Below are positions 35,987-46,777 of a stretch of 64,000 bases of DNA, piece by piece. The translations under genes were made by a program, and so were the position numbers. The notes beneath the pieces are model-generated. The model ran no database searches and was not told where the DNA came from. It saw only the letters and a list, made by a program, of their open reading frames with translations. Origin of the DNA: Paludisphaera mucosa (GTDB taxonomy: Bacteria > Planctomycetota > Planctomycetia > Isosphaerales > Isosphaeraceae). Every line of letters begins with the position of its first letter. Positions within the stretch are counted from its first letter, which is position 1. The stretch spans positions 5,022,001 through 5,086,000 of the forward strand of contig NZ_JARRAG010000002.1 of the NCBI RefSeq assembly GCF_029589435.1, written 5' to 3'.

Positions 35987-36580
35987 GTGTTCACGGGCCT
36001 GGTCGAGGCGATGGGAAGGATCGAGGCGGTGGCCGACGAGGCCGGCGGCAAGCGGCTCGCCGTCCGCTGGGAGGGGCTCGACGCCCCCCTGGCGATCGGC
36101 GAGAGCGTGGCCGTCAACGGCTGCTGCCTCTCGGTCGTCGCGACCGCGCCGGAACGGTTCGAGGTGCAGGCCGGCCCCGAGACGCTCCTCCGCACCAACC
36201 TCGGCGGCCGCAAGGCCGGCGACCCGGTGAACCTCGAACGCTCGGTCCGCGTCGGCGACCGGCTCGGCGGCCACATCGTCCAGGGCCACGTCGACGCCAC
36301 CGCCACCCTCCGCGAGCGCCGCCGCGAGGGCGACTGGGAGTTCCTCGCCTTCGACGTCGACCCGGCCTGGACCGTGCTCATGGTCCCCAAGGGGTCGATC
36401 GCGGTCGACGGCGTGAGCCTGACGCTGGTGGACGTCGAGCCGGCGGGGTTCTCGATCATGCTCATCCCCCACACCCTGGCCGTGACCACCCTGGGGACGC
36501 TCGCCCCCGGCGACCGGGTCAACGTCGAGGCCGACGTCCTGGCGAAGCACGTCCAGAAGCTGCTGGGGCAGGTCCGTTGA
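35987..36580 (+). CDS. ribE: Riboflavin synthase, alpha subunit
   Basis: This 197-residue enzyme joins two 6,7-dimethyl-8-ribityllumazine molecules into riboflavin and 5-amino-6-ribitylaminouracil, the last step of riboflavin synthesis. Two lumazine-binding repeats are visible: the first starts FTGLVEAMG and includes VAVNGCCLSVV and LERSVRVGDRLGGHIVQGHVD; the second includes VPKGSIAVDGVSLTLV and LAKHVQKLL. The GTG at 35987 follows GGGAGG at 8-nt spacing and gives the conserved N-terminus FTGLVE. Longer open frames upstream lack homology. Its stop overlaps the rsmA start. Confidence 0.96.
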   Translation: MFTGLVEAMGRIEAVADEAGGKRLAVRWEGLDAPLAIGESVAVNGCCLSVVATAPERFEVQAGPETLLRTNLGGRKAGDPVNLERSVRVGDRLGGHIVQGHVDATATLRERRREGDWEFLAFDVDPAWTVLMVPKGSIAVDGVSLTLVDVEPAGFSIMLIPHTLAVTTLGTLAPGDRVNVEADVLAKHVQKLLGQVR

Positions 36581-37539
36581 CCGAGCCCACGCCCGAGCCC
36601 AATCCCGCCCGCCAGACTCAGTCGTACCTCCGGGGCCTGTTCGCCCGCCACGGGATCGCGCCCCGGCACCGGCTGGGCCAGAACTTCCTCGTCGACCTGA
36701 ACATCCACGACCTGATCGTCGAGCAGGCGGCGATCGAGCCCGGCGACATGGTGCTGGAGGTCGGTCCCGGCGCGGGTGCGCTCACGGCGCTCATGGCGGG
36801 CAAAGGCGCGCGCGTCCTGGCCGTCGAGATCGACCCCGGCATGGCCGCGCTGGCGTCCGAGGCCATCGCCGCCGCCCCCAACGCCCGGATCCTCAACATC
36901 GACGCCCTGGCCTCCAAGCACGCCGTCGCGCCCGAGGTGCTGGAGACCCTGGCGCGGGGCCGCGAGGGACGCCCCTACAAGCTCGTCGCCAACCTCCCCT
37001 ACAACATCGCCACGCCGTTGATCATGAACCTCATGGTCGACGACGCCAATCGGCCCGCGCTGCTGGTCGTCACCATCCAGAAGGAGCTGGGCGAGCGGAT
37101 GACCGCCCGGGCCGGCCGCTCGGAGAACAGCGCCCTCTCGATCGTCCTCCAGGCGCTGGCCGAGATCGAGATCGCCCGCGTCCTCCCCCCGTCGGTCTTC
37201 TGGCCCCGCCCCAAGGTCGAATCGGCGGTCGTCGTGATCCGCCCCGACCCCGCGAAGCGCGAGGCCGTCGGCGACCTCGTCTGGTTCCACCGGATCGTCC
37301 GCGACGTCTTCCTCTATCGCCGCAAGGTCCTGCGGGTCGTCCTGGCTAAGCTCGCCCCCGACCATATCTCGAAGGCCGACGTCGACGCCCTCGTGGAATC
37401 CCTGGGCCTCGACGCGAAGACTCGCGCCGAGGCGATGGAAGTCCCCCAGTGGATCGCCCTGGCGAAGGCGCTGAAGGCAAGCTGGGGCGACGTCAAGCCG
37501 GCCGACGAGGGTGACGAGGAGCCCGAGGCCGATGCCTGA
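36577..37539 (+). CDS. rsmA: 16S rRNA (A1518/A1519-N6)-dimethyltransferase
   Basis: This 320-residue enzyme (KsgA/RsmA) dimethylates two adjacent adenines in the 3' hairpin of 16S rRNA during 30S maturation. The family order is clear: [11 protein letters not shown], the SAM loop [21 protein letters not shown], the catalytic [23 protein letters not shown] and [13 protein letters not shown]. The likely start is the TTG at 36577, overlapping the ribE stop (TTGA), with GGGGCAGG just before it; no ATG lies nearby and the conserved [12 protein letters not shown] begins about 14 residues in. Translation is probably coupled to ribE. The C-terminal tail is acidic. Confidence 0.95.
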   Translation: MTEPTPEPNPARQTQSYLRGLFARHGIAPRHRLGQNFLVDLNIHDLIVEQAAIEPGDMVLEVGPGAGALTALMAGKGARVLAVEIDPGMAALASEAIAAAPNARILNIDALASKHAVAPEVLETLARGREGRPYKLVANLPYNIATPLIMNLMVDDANRPALLVVTIQKELGERMTARAGRSENSALSIVLQALAEIEIARVLPPSVFWPRPKVESAVVVIRPDPAKREAVGDLVWFHRIVRDVFLYRRKVLRVVLAKLAPDHISKADVDALVESLGLDAKTRAEAMEVPQWIALAKALKASWGDVKPADEGDEEPEADA

Positions 37540-38485
37540 GCCGACCGGGCGAGGACCCATCGTCGTCGCCGGCGGGAGCGGGTTCCTCGGCGTCTCGCTC
37601 GCGACGCATCTCGCGGAGGCCGGCCGGCCGGTCGTGATCCTATCGCGCCGGCCGCCGAGGCCGATCGGACCGTGGCGGCACGTCGCGTGGGACGGCCGCA
37701 CCCTGGGCGAATGGCGACGCGAGCTGGACGGCGCGAGCGGCCTGGTCAATCTGGCGGGCCGAACGGTCGACTGCGTGAAGACGCCCGATCACCGCGACGA
37801 GATCCTGCGTTCGCGCGTGGAGGCGACGCGGATCCTGGGCGAGGCCGTCCGGTCGGTCGGCGCGCCGCCGCCCGTCTGGGTCCAGATGAGCACCGCGCAC
37901 ATCTACGGCGACCCTCCCTGCGTGGTCTGCACCGAGGATTCGCCGTTCGGCTTGGGCCTCGCGCCGACGGTCGGCCGGGCGTGGGAGGATGAGTTCGCCC
38001 GGGCCGTCCTGCCCTCGCAGCGGGACGTGGTCCTGAGGACGAGCTTCGTCGTCGGTCGCGACCGCGGTGCCGGCGGCGGGGCGCTCGCGCGGCTTTTGTT
38101 CCTCGCGAGGCTCGGCCTCGGCGGGCGGGTCGGCTCGGGCGAGCAGGGGATGAGCTGGATCCACGAGGCCGACATGAATCGCCTGTTCGAACGCGGCCTC
38201 GACGATCCTTCGATGCAAGGGCCTTACATCGCCTCGTCCCCCGGCCCCGTCCCCCAGCGCGAATTCATGCGGATTCTGCGCCGCGCCGCCGGCATTCCGA
38301 TCGGCCTGCCGGCCTTCGCGTGGATGGTCCGAATCGGCGCCCCTCTGTTCTTGCGGACCGACCCGGAACTGGCCCTCTACGGCCGCTTCGTAGTCTCGAA
38401 GCGCCTGGAGGACGAGGGATTCGCCTTCCGCTTCCCTCGCCTGGACGAGGCGCTGGGCGACCTGCTGGGCTCGTCGGGCGATTGA
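37532..38485 (+). CDS. TIGR01777-type epimerase (extended SDR, YfcH-like)
   Basis: This 317-residue Rossmann protein overlaps the rsmA end by 8 bases. It starts with the NAD(P) loop [17 protein letters not shown], continues with [15 protein letters not shown] and the YfcH-type [13 protein letters not shown], and has [11 protein letters not shown] in the active-site region. The C-terminal ~50 residues ([27 protein letters not shown]) correspond to the DUF1731 tail. The reaction of this family is not established. The ATG at 37532 follows GAGGAGCCCGAGG; an in-frame start at 37511 is possible. Confidence 0.93.
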   Translation: MPEPTGRGPIVVAGGSGFLGVSLATHLAEAGRPVVILSRRPPRPIGPWRHVAWDGRTLGEWRRELDGASGLVNLAGRTVDCVKTPDHRDEILRSRVEATRILGEAVRSVGAPPPVWVQMSTAHIYGDPPCVVCTEDSPFGLGLAPTVGRAWEDEFARAVLPSQRDVVLRTSFVVGRDRGAGGGALARLLFLARLGLGGRVGSGEQGMSWIHEADMNRLFERGLDDPSMQGPYIASSPGPVPQREFMRILRRAAGIPIGLPAFAWMVRIGAPLFLRTDPELALYGRFVVSKRLEDEGFAFRFPRLDEALGDLLGSSGD

Positions 38486-38508
38486 TGCTCTTGATTGGAG
38501 GGGTCGTG

Positions 38509-39837
38509 ATGTGCAGGCGCACTTTCGGGGCGGCGATCCTGTGGTGCTGGCTCTCGGCGGTAGTGGTCCATGCCGAGGAACCGGCGGTCGTCATCTCGGA
38601 CCTGGTGGACCTGAGCGCCGCCTGCGACGCGGGGACGAGCGAACGGGGCGTCCACGGCGGGACGCAGAGCCGAATCTGCCGCACGTCGCACGGGACGTAC
38701 GTCGCCTATCTGGGGGAAGTAGCCGAGAAGCAGGCCGTCATCCACCTGATCCGGATCCGCGACGGCCGGCCCGAGCGGCTCCTCACCGTCCCCACGGCGC
38801 TGACCGGCAGCGACAGCGTCCAGGTCGTCTGCGACGCCGACGAGGAGGTCTACGTCGTGGCCCCGGCCGTCGAATCCGTCGACGGGAAAGAGCGGGCCTC
38901 GCTCTCCGCACGGCACGTCGATCGGACGAGCGGCGCCGTCGTCGAGTACCGTGCGAGCGTCCCGTTCGGCCGGGGGAGGAACTACGGCTACAGTTCCGTC
39001 TTCGTCGACGCCCCCGGACGAAAGATCGGCGTCGTCTACGGCGGCGGCGACGCGCCCGGCTACCTCGCCTGGACCCGGTTCGAGCTGGCCGAGAAACGCT
39101 GGGCGACGGAGATGATCGTCGCGGACCTGCCCTTCCGCCATTGCTACATGTACGGCTTCGCGGACGGCGCCGGCGGCCTGGCCCTGCTCGCGGAGCGCGA
39201 CATCCGGATCGAGACGGCCGGCGTCGCCCCGACGGATCCCCATCGCCAGGGGAAGGCCGACTACGTCTGGGACGAGCTGCGCCTGTTCAACATCCCTGAC
39301 CTGGGGCGGCCCGAACACGCGACCGTCGACGTGGAGGTGGCCGTCTACGACAAGGAAGCCGGCCTCTATCCGACCGTGCAGAACAACTACGGCGGCGACG
39401 CCTACGTCGACGCGCAGGGGCGCATGCACGTCCTCTACATGTCGACCGACAACAACCACCGGCCCGGGTCCTTCAACCGCCACGCGATCCTGGACGCGCA
39501 GCGGCGGCTCGTCCGCAACGAGCTGATGTCGTTCCAGTCGTCGTCGACCCTGCGCATGTTCCAGTCGACCGCCGGGCGTCATTACCTCGTCGCCATGCCG
39601 TACGACCAGCCCGCGCTCGTGCAGGTCTGGGGCGCCGCCGACGCAGAGGGCGTGCGCTATGAGCTGCTCGCGGAGAAGCGCTTGAGCGACGAGGTCAAAC
39701 CCACCTACGCCGGCCTGGCCCTCTCATGCCCGAGGAATGGGTCGATACGGGACGACCACTTCGATTGCCTCTTCCCGTCCGGTCGATCCTATTACCATTT
39801 CCGCATCGACCTGACGTCTCGCGACCGAGGTCGGTAG
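38509..39837 (+). CDS. Secreted protein with BNR/propeller-like repeats
   Basis: This 442-residue exported protein begins with a signal peptide (FGAAILWCWLSAVVVHA). The ATG at 38509 follows GGAGGGG at about 7 nt; an in-frame ATG at 38485 is less well placed. Repeated motifs of four-stranded blades are visible (RTSHGTYVAYLGE, DADEEVYVVAPAVE, DAPGRKIGVVYGGG, DAQGRMHVLYMSTDNNHRPG, GRHYLVAMPYDQPA), like those of BNR-repeat and sialidase-like proteins. No catalytic residues are recognised. It probably binds or processes a glycan; function is unknown. It lies just after the epimerase gene. Confidence 0.78.
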   Translation: MCRRTFGAAILWCWLSAVVVHAEEPAVVISDLVDLSAACDAGTSERGVHGGTQSRICRTSHGTYVAYLGEVAEKQAVIHLIRIRDGRPERLLTVPTALTGSDSVQVVCDADEEVYVVAPAVESVDGKERASLSARHVDRTSGAVVEYRASVPFGRGRNYGYSSVFVDAPGRKIGVVYGGGDAPGYLAWTRFELAEKRWATEMIVADLPFRHCYMYGFADGAGGLALLAERDIRIETAGVAPTDPHRQGKADYVWDELRLFNIPDLGRPEHATVDVEVAVYDKEAGLYPTVQNNYGGDAYVDAQGRMHVLYMSTDNNHRPGSFNRHAILDAQRRLVRNELMSFQSSSTLRMFQSTAGRHYLVAMPYDQPALVQVWGAADAEGVRYELLAEKRLSDEVKPTYAGLALSCPRNGSIRDDHFDCLFPSGRSYYHFRIDLTSRDRGR

Positions 39838-40052
39838 GCCGCCACATCCAGCCTGGTGCGCTGATCAGCAGAGGGGGGACGCTGGATCACCTCTCGACCC
39901 CGCTCGACTTGTGCCGTATTTGAGCCCGCTTCGGGCGGTAGGATGAGGAGCCGTCATGACGATTGTCGACCGGGCGCCGTCGAGTTAGACTCGCGTGGGC
40001 GAACGATCGCCTCCAGGGCTTTGCTGATTCCGAGGCCGGCGGACGCTCACCG

Positions 40053-41273
40053 ATGCACGCTCACCCGCCCCGCACGTCCCGTCCCTTCAGTCCCCGCGCG
40101 TGGTCGCCCCTCGCGTTCGCGGTCCTGTCGGCCGCCGCGGTCGCGACCGCTCGCGCCGGCTGGGGCGGCCCCGCCGCAGCGCCGCCGAGCGGGGCCGGGG
40201 GCCCGGCGGCCGTCGCGACGGCCCTCCCCGAAGGCGAGACGCTCCGGCAGGCCGCGAAGGGGCGCTTTCTGATCGGCGCGGCGGTCTCGTCGCGGCAACT
40301 GGGCGACCCGAAGATGGCGGACCTGATCGCGCGGCAGTTCGACAGCCTGACCGCCGACAACGAGTTCAAGCCGATATCGCTCCAGCCGCGGCCGGGGCAG
40401 TTCCGCTTCGACGCGGCCGACCGGATCATCGAGTTCGCCCAGGCCCACGGCATGAAGGTGGTCGGCCACACCCTCTGCTGGCACAGTCAGTCGCCCCGAT
40501 GGTTGTTCGAGGGCGAGGACGGCAAGCCGCTGCCGCGCGACGAGGCGCTGAGGAACCTCAAGGCCCACATCGACGCGGTCGCGGGGCACTTCCGGCGGAA
40601 GGTGGTCGGCTGGGACGTGGTCAACGAGGCGATCAGCGACCGCCCGGGCGAATACCTGCGCGACACGCCGGCGCGCCGCGCGATCGGCGACGACTACGTC
40701 GTCAAGGCGTTCGAGTTCGCCCGGGAGGCCGACCCCGACGCCGAGCTGTACTACAACGATTACGGCGACGAGGAGCCCGGGAAGCTCGAGAAGACCCTGC
40801 GCCTGGTCCGCGAGCTGAAGGCCGCGGGCGCGCGCCTCGACGCGGTCGGCATCCAGGCCCACTTCGTCCTGAAGGACGCCGACTCGCCGGATCAGCTCGA
40901 ACGGGCGATCGGGGCCCTCGCCGCCGCGGGCGTGAAGGTCGTCGTCACCGAGCTGGACGTGGACGTGCTGCCGCGTCGCGTCCGGGGGGCGGACGTCGCC
41001 GCCCGCGAGCGGGGAGCCGCCGACCCCTACACCGAGGGGCTCCCCCCCGACGTGGCCGAGGCGCAGGCCCGCTTCTACGAACGGATCTTCCGGGCCGTCC
41101 TGAAACACCCAGGAGTGGCGACGCGCGTCACCTTCTGGGGCACTCACGACGGGACGTCCTGGCTGAACTTCTTCCCTGCGGGTCGGCGCACCAACCACCC
41201 GCTCCTCTTCGACCGCGGACATCAGCCCAAGCCCGCCTTCGGGGCCGTCCTGGGAGTCCTCTCCAGTCCATGA
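40053..41273 (+). CDS. Endo-1,4-beta-xylanase, GH10
   Basis: This 406-residue secreted enzyme has a signal peptide (WSPLAFAVLSAAAVATARA) then one GH10 barrel (~55-400). Family motifs are intact: LTADNEFKP, GHTLCWHSQSP, the acid/base E192 in WDVVNEAIS and the nucleophile E300 in VVTELDVDVLPRR, ending WGTHDGTSWLNFFP. It cuts internal beta-1,4 bonds of xylan with retention. No binding module is attached. The ATG at 40053 is used because the frame upstream is not hydrophobic. The next plus-strand gene, 233 bases on, is a tandem feruloyl-esterase-type protein, so the two may work together on substituted xylan. Confidence 0.94.
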   Translation: MHAHPPRTSRPFSPRAWSPLAFAVLSAAAVATARAGWGGPAAAPPSGAGGPAAVATALPEGETLRQAAKGRFLIGAAVSSRQLGDPKMADLIARQFDSLTADNEFKPISLQPRPGQFRFDAADRIIEFAQAHGMKVVGHTLCWHSQSPRWLFEGEDGKPLPRDEALRNLKAHIDAVAGHFRRKVVGWDVVNEAISDRPGEYLRDTPARRAIGDDYVVKAFEFAREADPDAELYYNDYGDEEPGKLEKTLRLVRELKAAGARLDAVGIQAHFVLKDADSPDQLERAIGALAAAGVKVVVTELDVDVLPRRVRGADVAARERGAADPYTEGLPPDVAEAQARFYERIFRAVLKHPGVATRVTFWGTHDGTSWLNFFPAGRRTNHPLLFDRGHQPKPAFGAVLGVLSSP

Positions 41274-43627
<2,354 letters not shown>

Positions 43628-43930
43628 CCGGCCGTCGCCGGGGTGAGAGGGGCCCTTCGCCGGGGTCTCGGCGGAGGGCCGTCGCGGGCGGCCACGGCGG
43701 TCACGCCGATGGCGGTGGGATCGGTCGGGGGCGCGATCGTGCCGAACAGGCCCGGGCGGCTCCCCGCCCGGCCGAGGACGTCCGCGTCGTCGGGCGTTGG
43801 AAGGGGAGGTGACGTTTCGTTCGTCCGGCCGCCTCGGCCATGCTCCCGATCGGCCCTCCCATCGAGGAAAGCACCCCGCGTGCGACATTCGGCCGACCCC
43901 CGTGGGGCCGGCCGCGTCGAACCTCGGGGA
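43628..43930. other. 303-bp convergent intergenic region
   Basis: This region separates the end of the esterase gene (plus) from the end of the bicupin gene (minus). No supported gene was seen. Its clearest feature is the hairpin at 43752-43771. Confidence 0.55.
43752..43771. terminator. Strong GC hairpin between convergent genes
   Basis: CCGGGCGG and CCGCCCGG pair as a perfect 8-bp stem with loop CTCC. It has no T-tract on either side but lies between two converging genes, so it may serve both as an intrinsic or pausing terminator. Confidence 0.4.
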
Positions 43931-44917
43931 TCAATCCTCCTCGCCCGAGTCCGACGTCCCCTTCTTCGCGTGGAAGAACTTGATGCCGAGCGTCCGCAGG
44001 AAGGTGTGGAGCCCGGCGTCCTGGATGGGGATCAGGTAGGCGGGGGTCCCCGACTCGTTGAAGTGGGCGTGCCAGAGGCCCGGGGGGGTGACGAACGCCG
44101 AGCCCGGCGCCCAGTCGGCGCGCTTGGGGTTGATGATCTTGCCGTCGGCGTCGAGGTCGCGGCCGATCAGGGTGTAGCAGCCCGGCTGGCAGTCGATGAT
44201 GAAGTCGAGCGCGACCGACTCGTGGCGGTGCGGGAGCTGGATCGAGCCCACCGGCAGCACGCCGAACATCGTCCAGATGACGTGGGTGATGGTCCGCGTC
44301 TGGCCGAAGTTGCGGTTGGCCAGCAGGATGCTGACGCGGCTCCGCTTGGCCGCCGCGGGGTCGGCCTCGACCTCGGCCAGCCGGGCGACGGCCTCCTCGC
44401 GCGGGTAGAGGGTCGGCTCGAACCGGGGCTCGCCGGGCTTGACCCCCAGGTAGGTCAGCAAGGGTGCGTCGTGGACCCAGTAGAAGGCCGACTCCTCGTC
44501 GGCGTGGTGCTCGGCCCGGCTGCCGGCGGGGAGCGCGAAGAAGTCGCCCTGCTTCCAGGGCAGCTCGCCGCTCGCCAGGCTGGTCCGGCCCCGCCCGCGG
44601 ATGACGTAATACACCTCGGACGTCGCCTCGGGCGTCGTCGCGATCGATTCGCCCGCCAGGATCCGGATGAAGTTGGCGCAGAGCGCCGGGCTGGAGGCCG
44701 GGCCCGGGCACTGCAGCGACTCGCTCAGGTCGAACGGGACGATCCGCGTCGGGCCCTCCTGGTGGATCCGCCCCGGGAAATCGGCCAGTGGGATTTTGGG
44801 GGTCAGCCCCGAGCCGATCGGGTTGGCCGCCTTGCTGTACTCGAAGTACTCGGCGTCCTCGGTCCATCGGGCCGACGTCGCCTCGGCCCGGGCCTCGTCC
44901 TGGAGCGTCCTGGTCAT
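43931..44917 (-). CDS. Bicupin protein, gentisate-1,2-dioxygenase-like
   Basis: This 328-residue protein has two cupin domains. The first (~70-165) contains SEVYYVIRGRGRTSL, WKQGDFFALPAGSRAEHHAD. The second (~210-310) contains IQLPHRHESVALDFIIDC and GSAFVTPPGLWHAHFNE, with histidines suited to Fe(II) binding. This layout is that of gentisate or 1-hydroxy-2-naphthoate dioxygenases, which cleave aromatic rings, but no aromatic-degradation genes are nearby and the substrate is uncertain. The ATG at 44915-44917 has GGGGGGAAG upstream. Confidence 0.8.
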   Translation of the reverse strand: MTRTLQDEARAEATSARWTEDAEYFEYSKAANPIGSGLTPKIPLADFPGRIHQEGPTRIVPFDLSESLQCPGPASSPALCANFIRILAGESIATTPEATSEVYYVIRGRGRTSLASGELPWKQGDFFALPAGSRAEHHADEESAFYWVHDAPLLTYLGVKPGEPRFEPTLYPREEAVARLAEVEADPAAAKRSRVSILLANRNFGQTRTITHVIWTMFGVLPVGSIQLPHRHESVALDFIIDCQPGCYTLIGRDLDADGKIINPKRADWAPGSAFVTPPGLWHAHFNESGTPAYLIPIQDAGLHTFLRTLGIKFFHAKKGTSDSGEED

Positions 44918-45008
44918 GGATCTTCCCCCCCTTTGAGAGTCGCGGCGGCCGTCCCCGCGACCGCCGACGGATACGAGCCGAGGATGCGGACCTCGGCCCC
45001 TCGCCCCA

Positions 45009-45983
45009 TTATAACGGCCTCGCCCCGCCAGGGGGCGTCCCGGGACGTTGCAGGATGCGCAGGGCCTCGACCGCGGCGTCGCGCGGGTCGGCGCCGTGCC
45101 CGCCCAGCCCGACGGACCGGCGGCCTTCGGCCCATTCGCGGATGACCGGGAGGGCCTCCGCCGCGGCGCGGCCGAGCTTGCCGAGGGCCGCGAGGGCGGA
45201 TTCGGCCGCGACGGGGTCGTCGGTCTCATCGAGCAGCCGGACGAGGTCGGGGACGGCCTCGATCGCGCCGACGGCCCCCAGCGCGTCGGCGGCCAGGGAG
45301 ACGTAGAACGGGTCGGGGTCGTGGGCGACGCGCCGGTTCAGGACGTCGAGGAGCAGCGGGACCGCCGCCGCGGCCGGCGGTCCGATCGCGGCGAAAGCGT
45401 GCAGGCAGAAGGCCCTCGCGTTCGCCTCGTCGTCCTTCGCCATCGCGATCAGCCGCGGGACCGCCGGCGCGGCCGCGGGGCCGATCGCGGCGAGGGTCGC
45501 CACGGCCGACTCTTGATCCTGGCCGGTCCGGTCGTCCAGGATCGCCGCCAGCATCGGGACCGCGACGGCCGCGTCGGGGCCGATCGCCGCCAGGAACCGC
45601 AGGATGCGATCCTTCGTCTCCGGGCCGCCCCGCTCGTAGGCGCCGAGGACCACCAGCCGCGCCGCCGTCTCGGCCAGCAGGCGGCTCGTCGCTTCCCGCG
45701 CCGCGAGGCTCCGGACGGCGTGCGCCAGGTCGTCGTAGATTCGCAGGCCGTCGTTCCAGGGCTCGGGCGAGAACTCGCCGAACGATGCGAACCCATGGAA
45801 ATACACGAGCGTGAAGCCCTCGCCCGTCGCGACCGCGAGATGAGTCGCACCGAAACGTTCGATGACGAACGGCTCGACGCGATGGGCCCGCCACCAGGCC
45901 AGGTCGTCGCCCGCCAGGAGCTCGACCTCGACGGCCAGCCTCGCGTCCAGCTCCCGACGTGCGTCCGTCTCGCTTTCAGGCAT
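45009..45983 (-). CDS. HEAT-repeat protein
   Basis: This 324-residue, probably cytoplasmic protein has about five HEAT/PBS-lyase-like repeats in its C-terminal two thirds (ILRFLAAIGPDAAVAVPML, AVATLAAIGPAAAPAVPRL, LAADALGAVGAIEAVPDLV, ALAALGKLGRAAAEALPVI). The N-terminal ~110 residues (VEPFVIERFGATHLAVATGEGFTLV) are distinct and not recognised. Such repeats serve as protein-binding scaffolds. The ATG at 45981-45983 (MPESETDARR) is chosen; the open frame runs far upstream through other genes' DNA without homology. The bicupin gene follows 91 bases downstream on the same strand. Confidence 0.8.
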   Translation of the reverse strand: MPESETDARRELDARLAVEVELLAGDDLAWWRAHRVEPFVIERFGATHLAVATGEGFTLVYFHGFASFGEFSPEPWNDGLRIYDDLAHAVRSLAAREATSRLLAETAARLVVLGAYERGGPETKDRILRFLAAIGPDAAVAVPMLAAILDDRTGQDQESAVATLAAIGPAAAPAVPRLIAMAKDDEANARAFCLHAFAAIGPPAAAAVPLLLDVLNRRVAHDPDPFYVSLAADALGAVGAIEAVPDLVRLLDETDDPVAAESALAALGKLGRAAAEALPVIREWAEGRRSVGLGGHGADPRDAAVEALRILQRPGTPPGGARPL

Positions 45984-46096
45984 TCGATGGGTCCGACGCG
46001 CGCCGTGGAGGCGCGAGGAATCGCGGCCGTCGGGGAGCCGCCGTTGGAGGTCGGTCACTCGCACGATAGGCGCGTCGGCCGCGATCGTCCAGCCCG

Positions 46097-46660
46097 TCAG
46101 CCCTTCGCCGGCGGAAGGATCGACGGCCGGGCGTGGCGGCGGTCGAGGTCGGGCTCGCCGGGGCGGCGGAACTTCTGGGCGTCGGCCGCGACGTCGTCCC
46201 AGAGGGCGGCCAGCTCGGCGAGGGCCGCCTCGGGGCGGGCCTGGGCCCGCGCGGCGGCGGCTTGCACCTTGTCGCGGAGGGCCGTCAGCGTCTCGATCGA
46301 CATCGAGCCGGAATCGGTGGCCGTCGCCAGCAGGCCGTGCGCGGCGCGGACGGCGTCGTCCCAGGCGCGGGGGTCGACGCCGGGGGGCTGCACCTTCAGC
46401 ATCCCGAAGACCGCGGGCGCGACCTCGCGGCGGCCGAACTCGGACCGCTGTTTGTAGCCGACGAGGCCCGGCCGCAGGATCGCGAACAGCCCGATCCAGA
46501 AGAGCGTGATCGTGATCAGCCCGCCGATCACGAACCGCCGTCCCGAATAGCGGACCTCGCCGCGACCGACCGCCCGATCGAGGCGGGGCCGGGGCGTCGA
46601 CTCGGGATCCTCGGGCTTCCAGGAGCGGGGCGGGGCCCCTTCGTTCGGCGTGGTCGTCAT
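46097..46660 (-). CDS. Hypothetical single-pass membrane protein
   Basis: This 187-residue protein has a Pro-rich cytoplasmic N-terminus, one membrane helix (FVIGGLITITLFWIGLFAIL, ~44-63) and a helical C-terminal domain (ETLTALRDKVQAAAARAQARPE, ALAELAALWDDVAADAQKF). No family is recognised. It lies between the TolB-like gene and the HEAT gene on the same strand, with 117- and 113-base gaps. Confidence 0.7.
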   Translation of the reverse strand: MTTTPNEGAPPRSWKPEDPESTPRPRLDRAVGRGEVRYSGRRFVIGGLITITLFWIGLFAILRPGLVGYKQRSEFGRREVAPAVFGMLKVQPPGVDPRAWDDAVRAAHGLLATATDSGSMSIETLTALRDKVQAAAARAQARPEAALAELAALWDDVAADAQKFRRPGEPDLDRRHARPSILPPAKG

Positions 46661-46777
46661 GGGGGTAGGTGCTTCGGCGGGGGAGGTTTCGCGGCGGACC
46701 CGTTCCGGGCGATCGATTCGACAGCGACATTCTACCGCCGACGGCCCGCGAATGGCACGATCGGGCCGGAGCCCGCC

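Noticed and set aside
34310-36580. A 756-codon plus-strand frame that would fuse unrelated sequence to riboflavin synthase
   Set aside because: Only the last 197 codons match the family and a GTG with a good ribosome site begins exactly at the conserved FTGLVE; the upstream part is antisense to the aldo/keto reductase gene.
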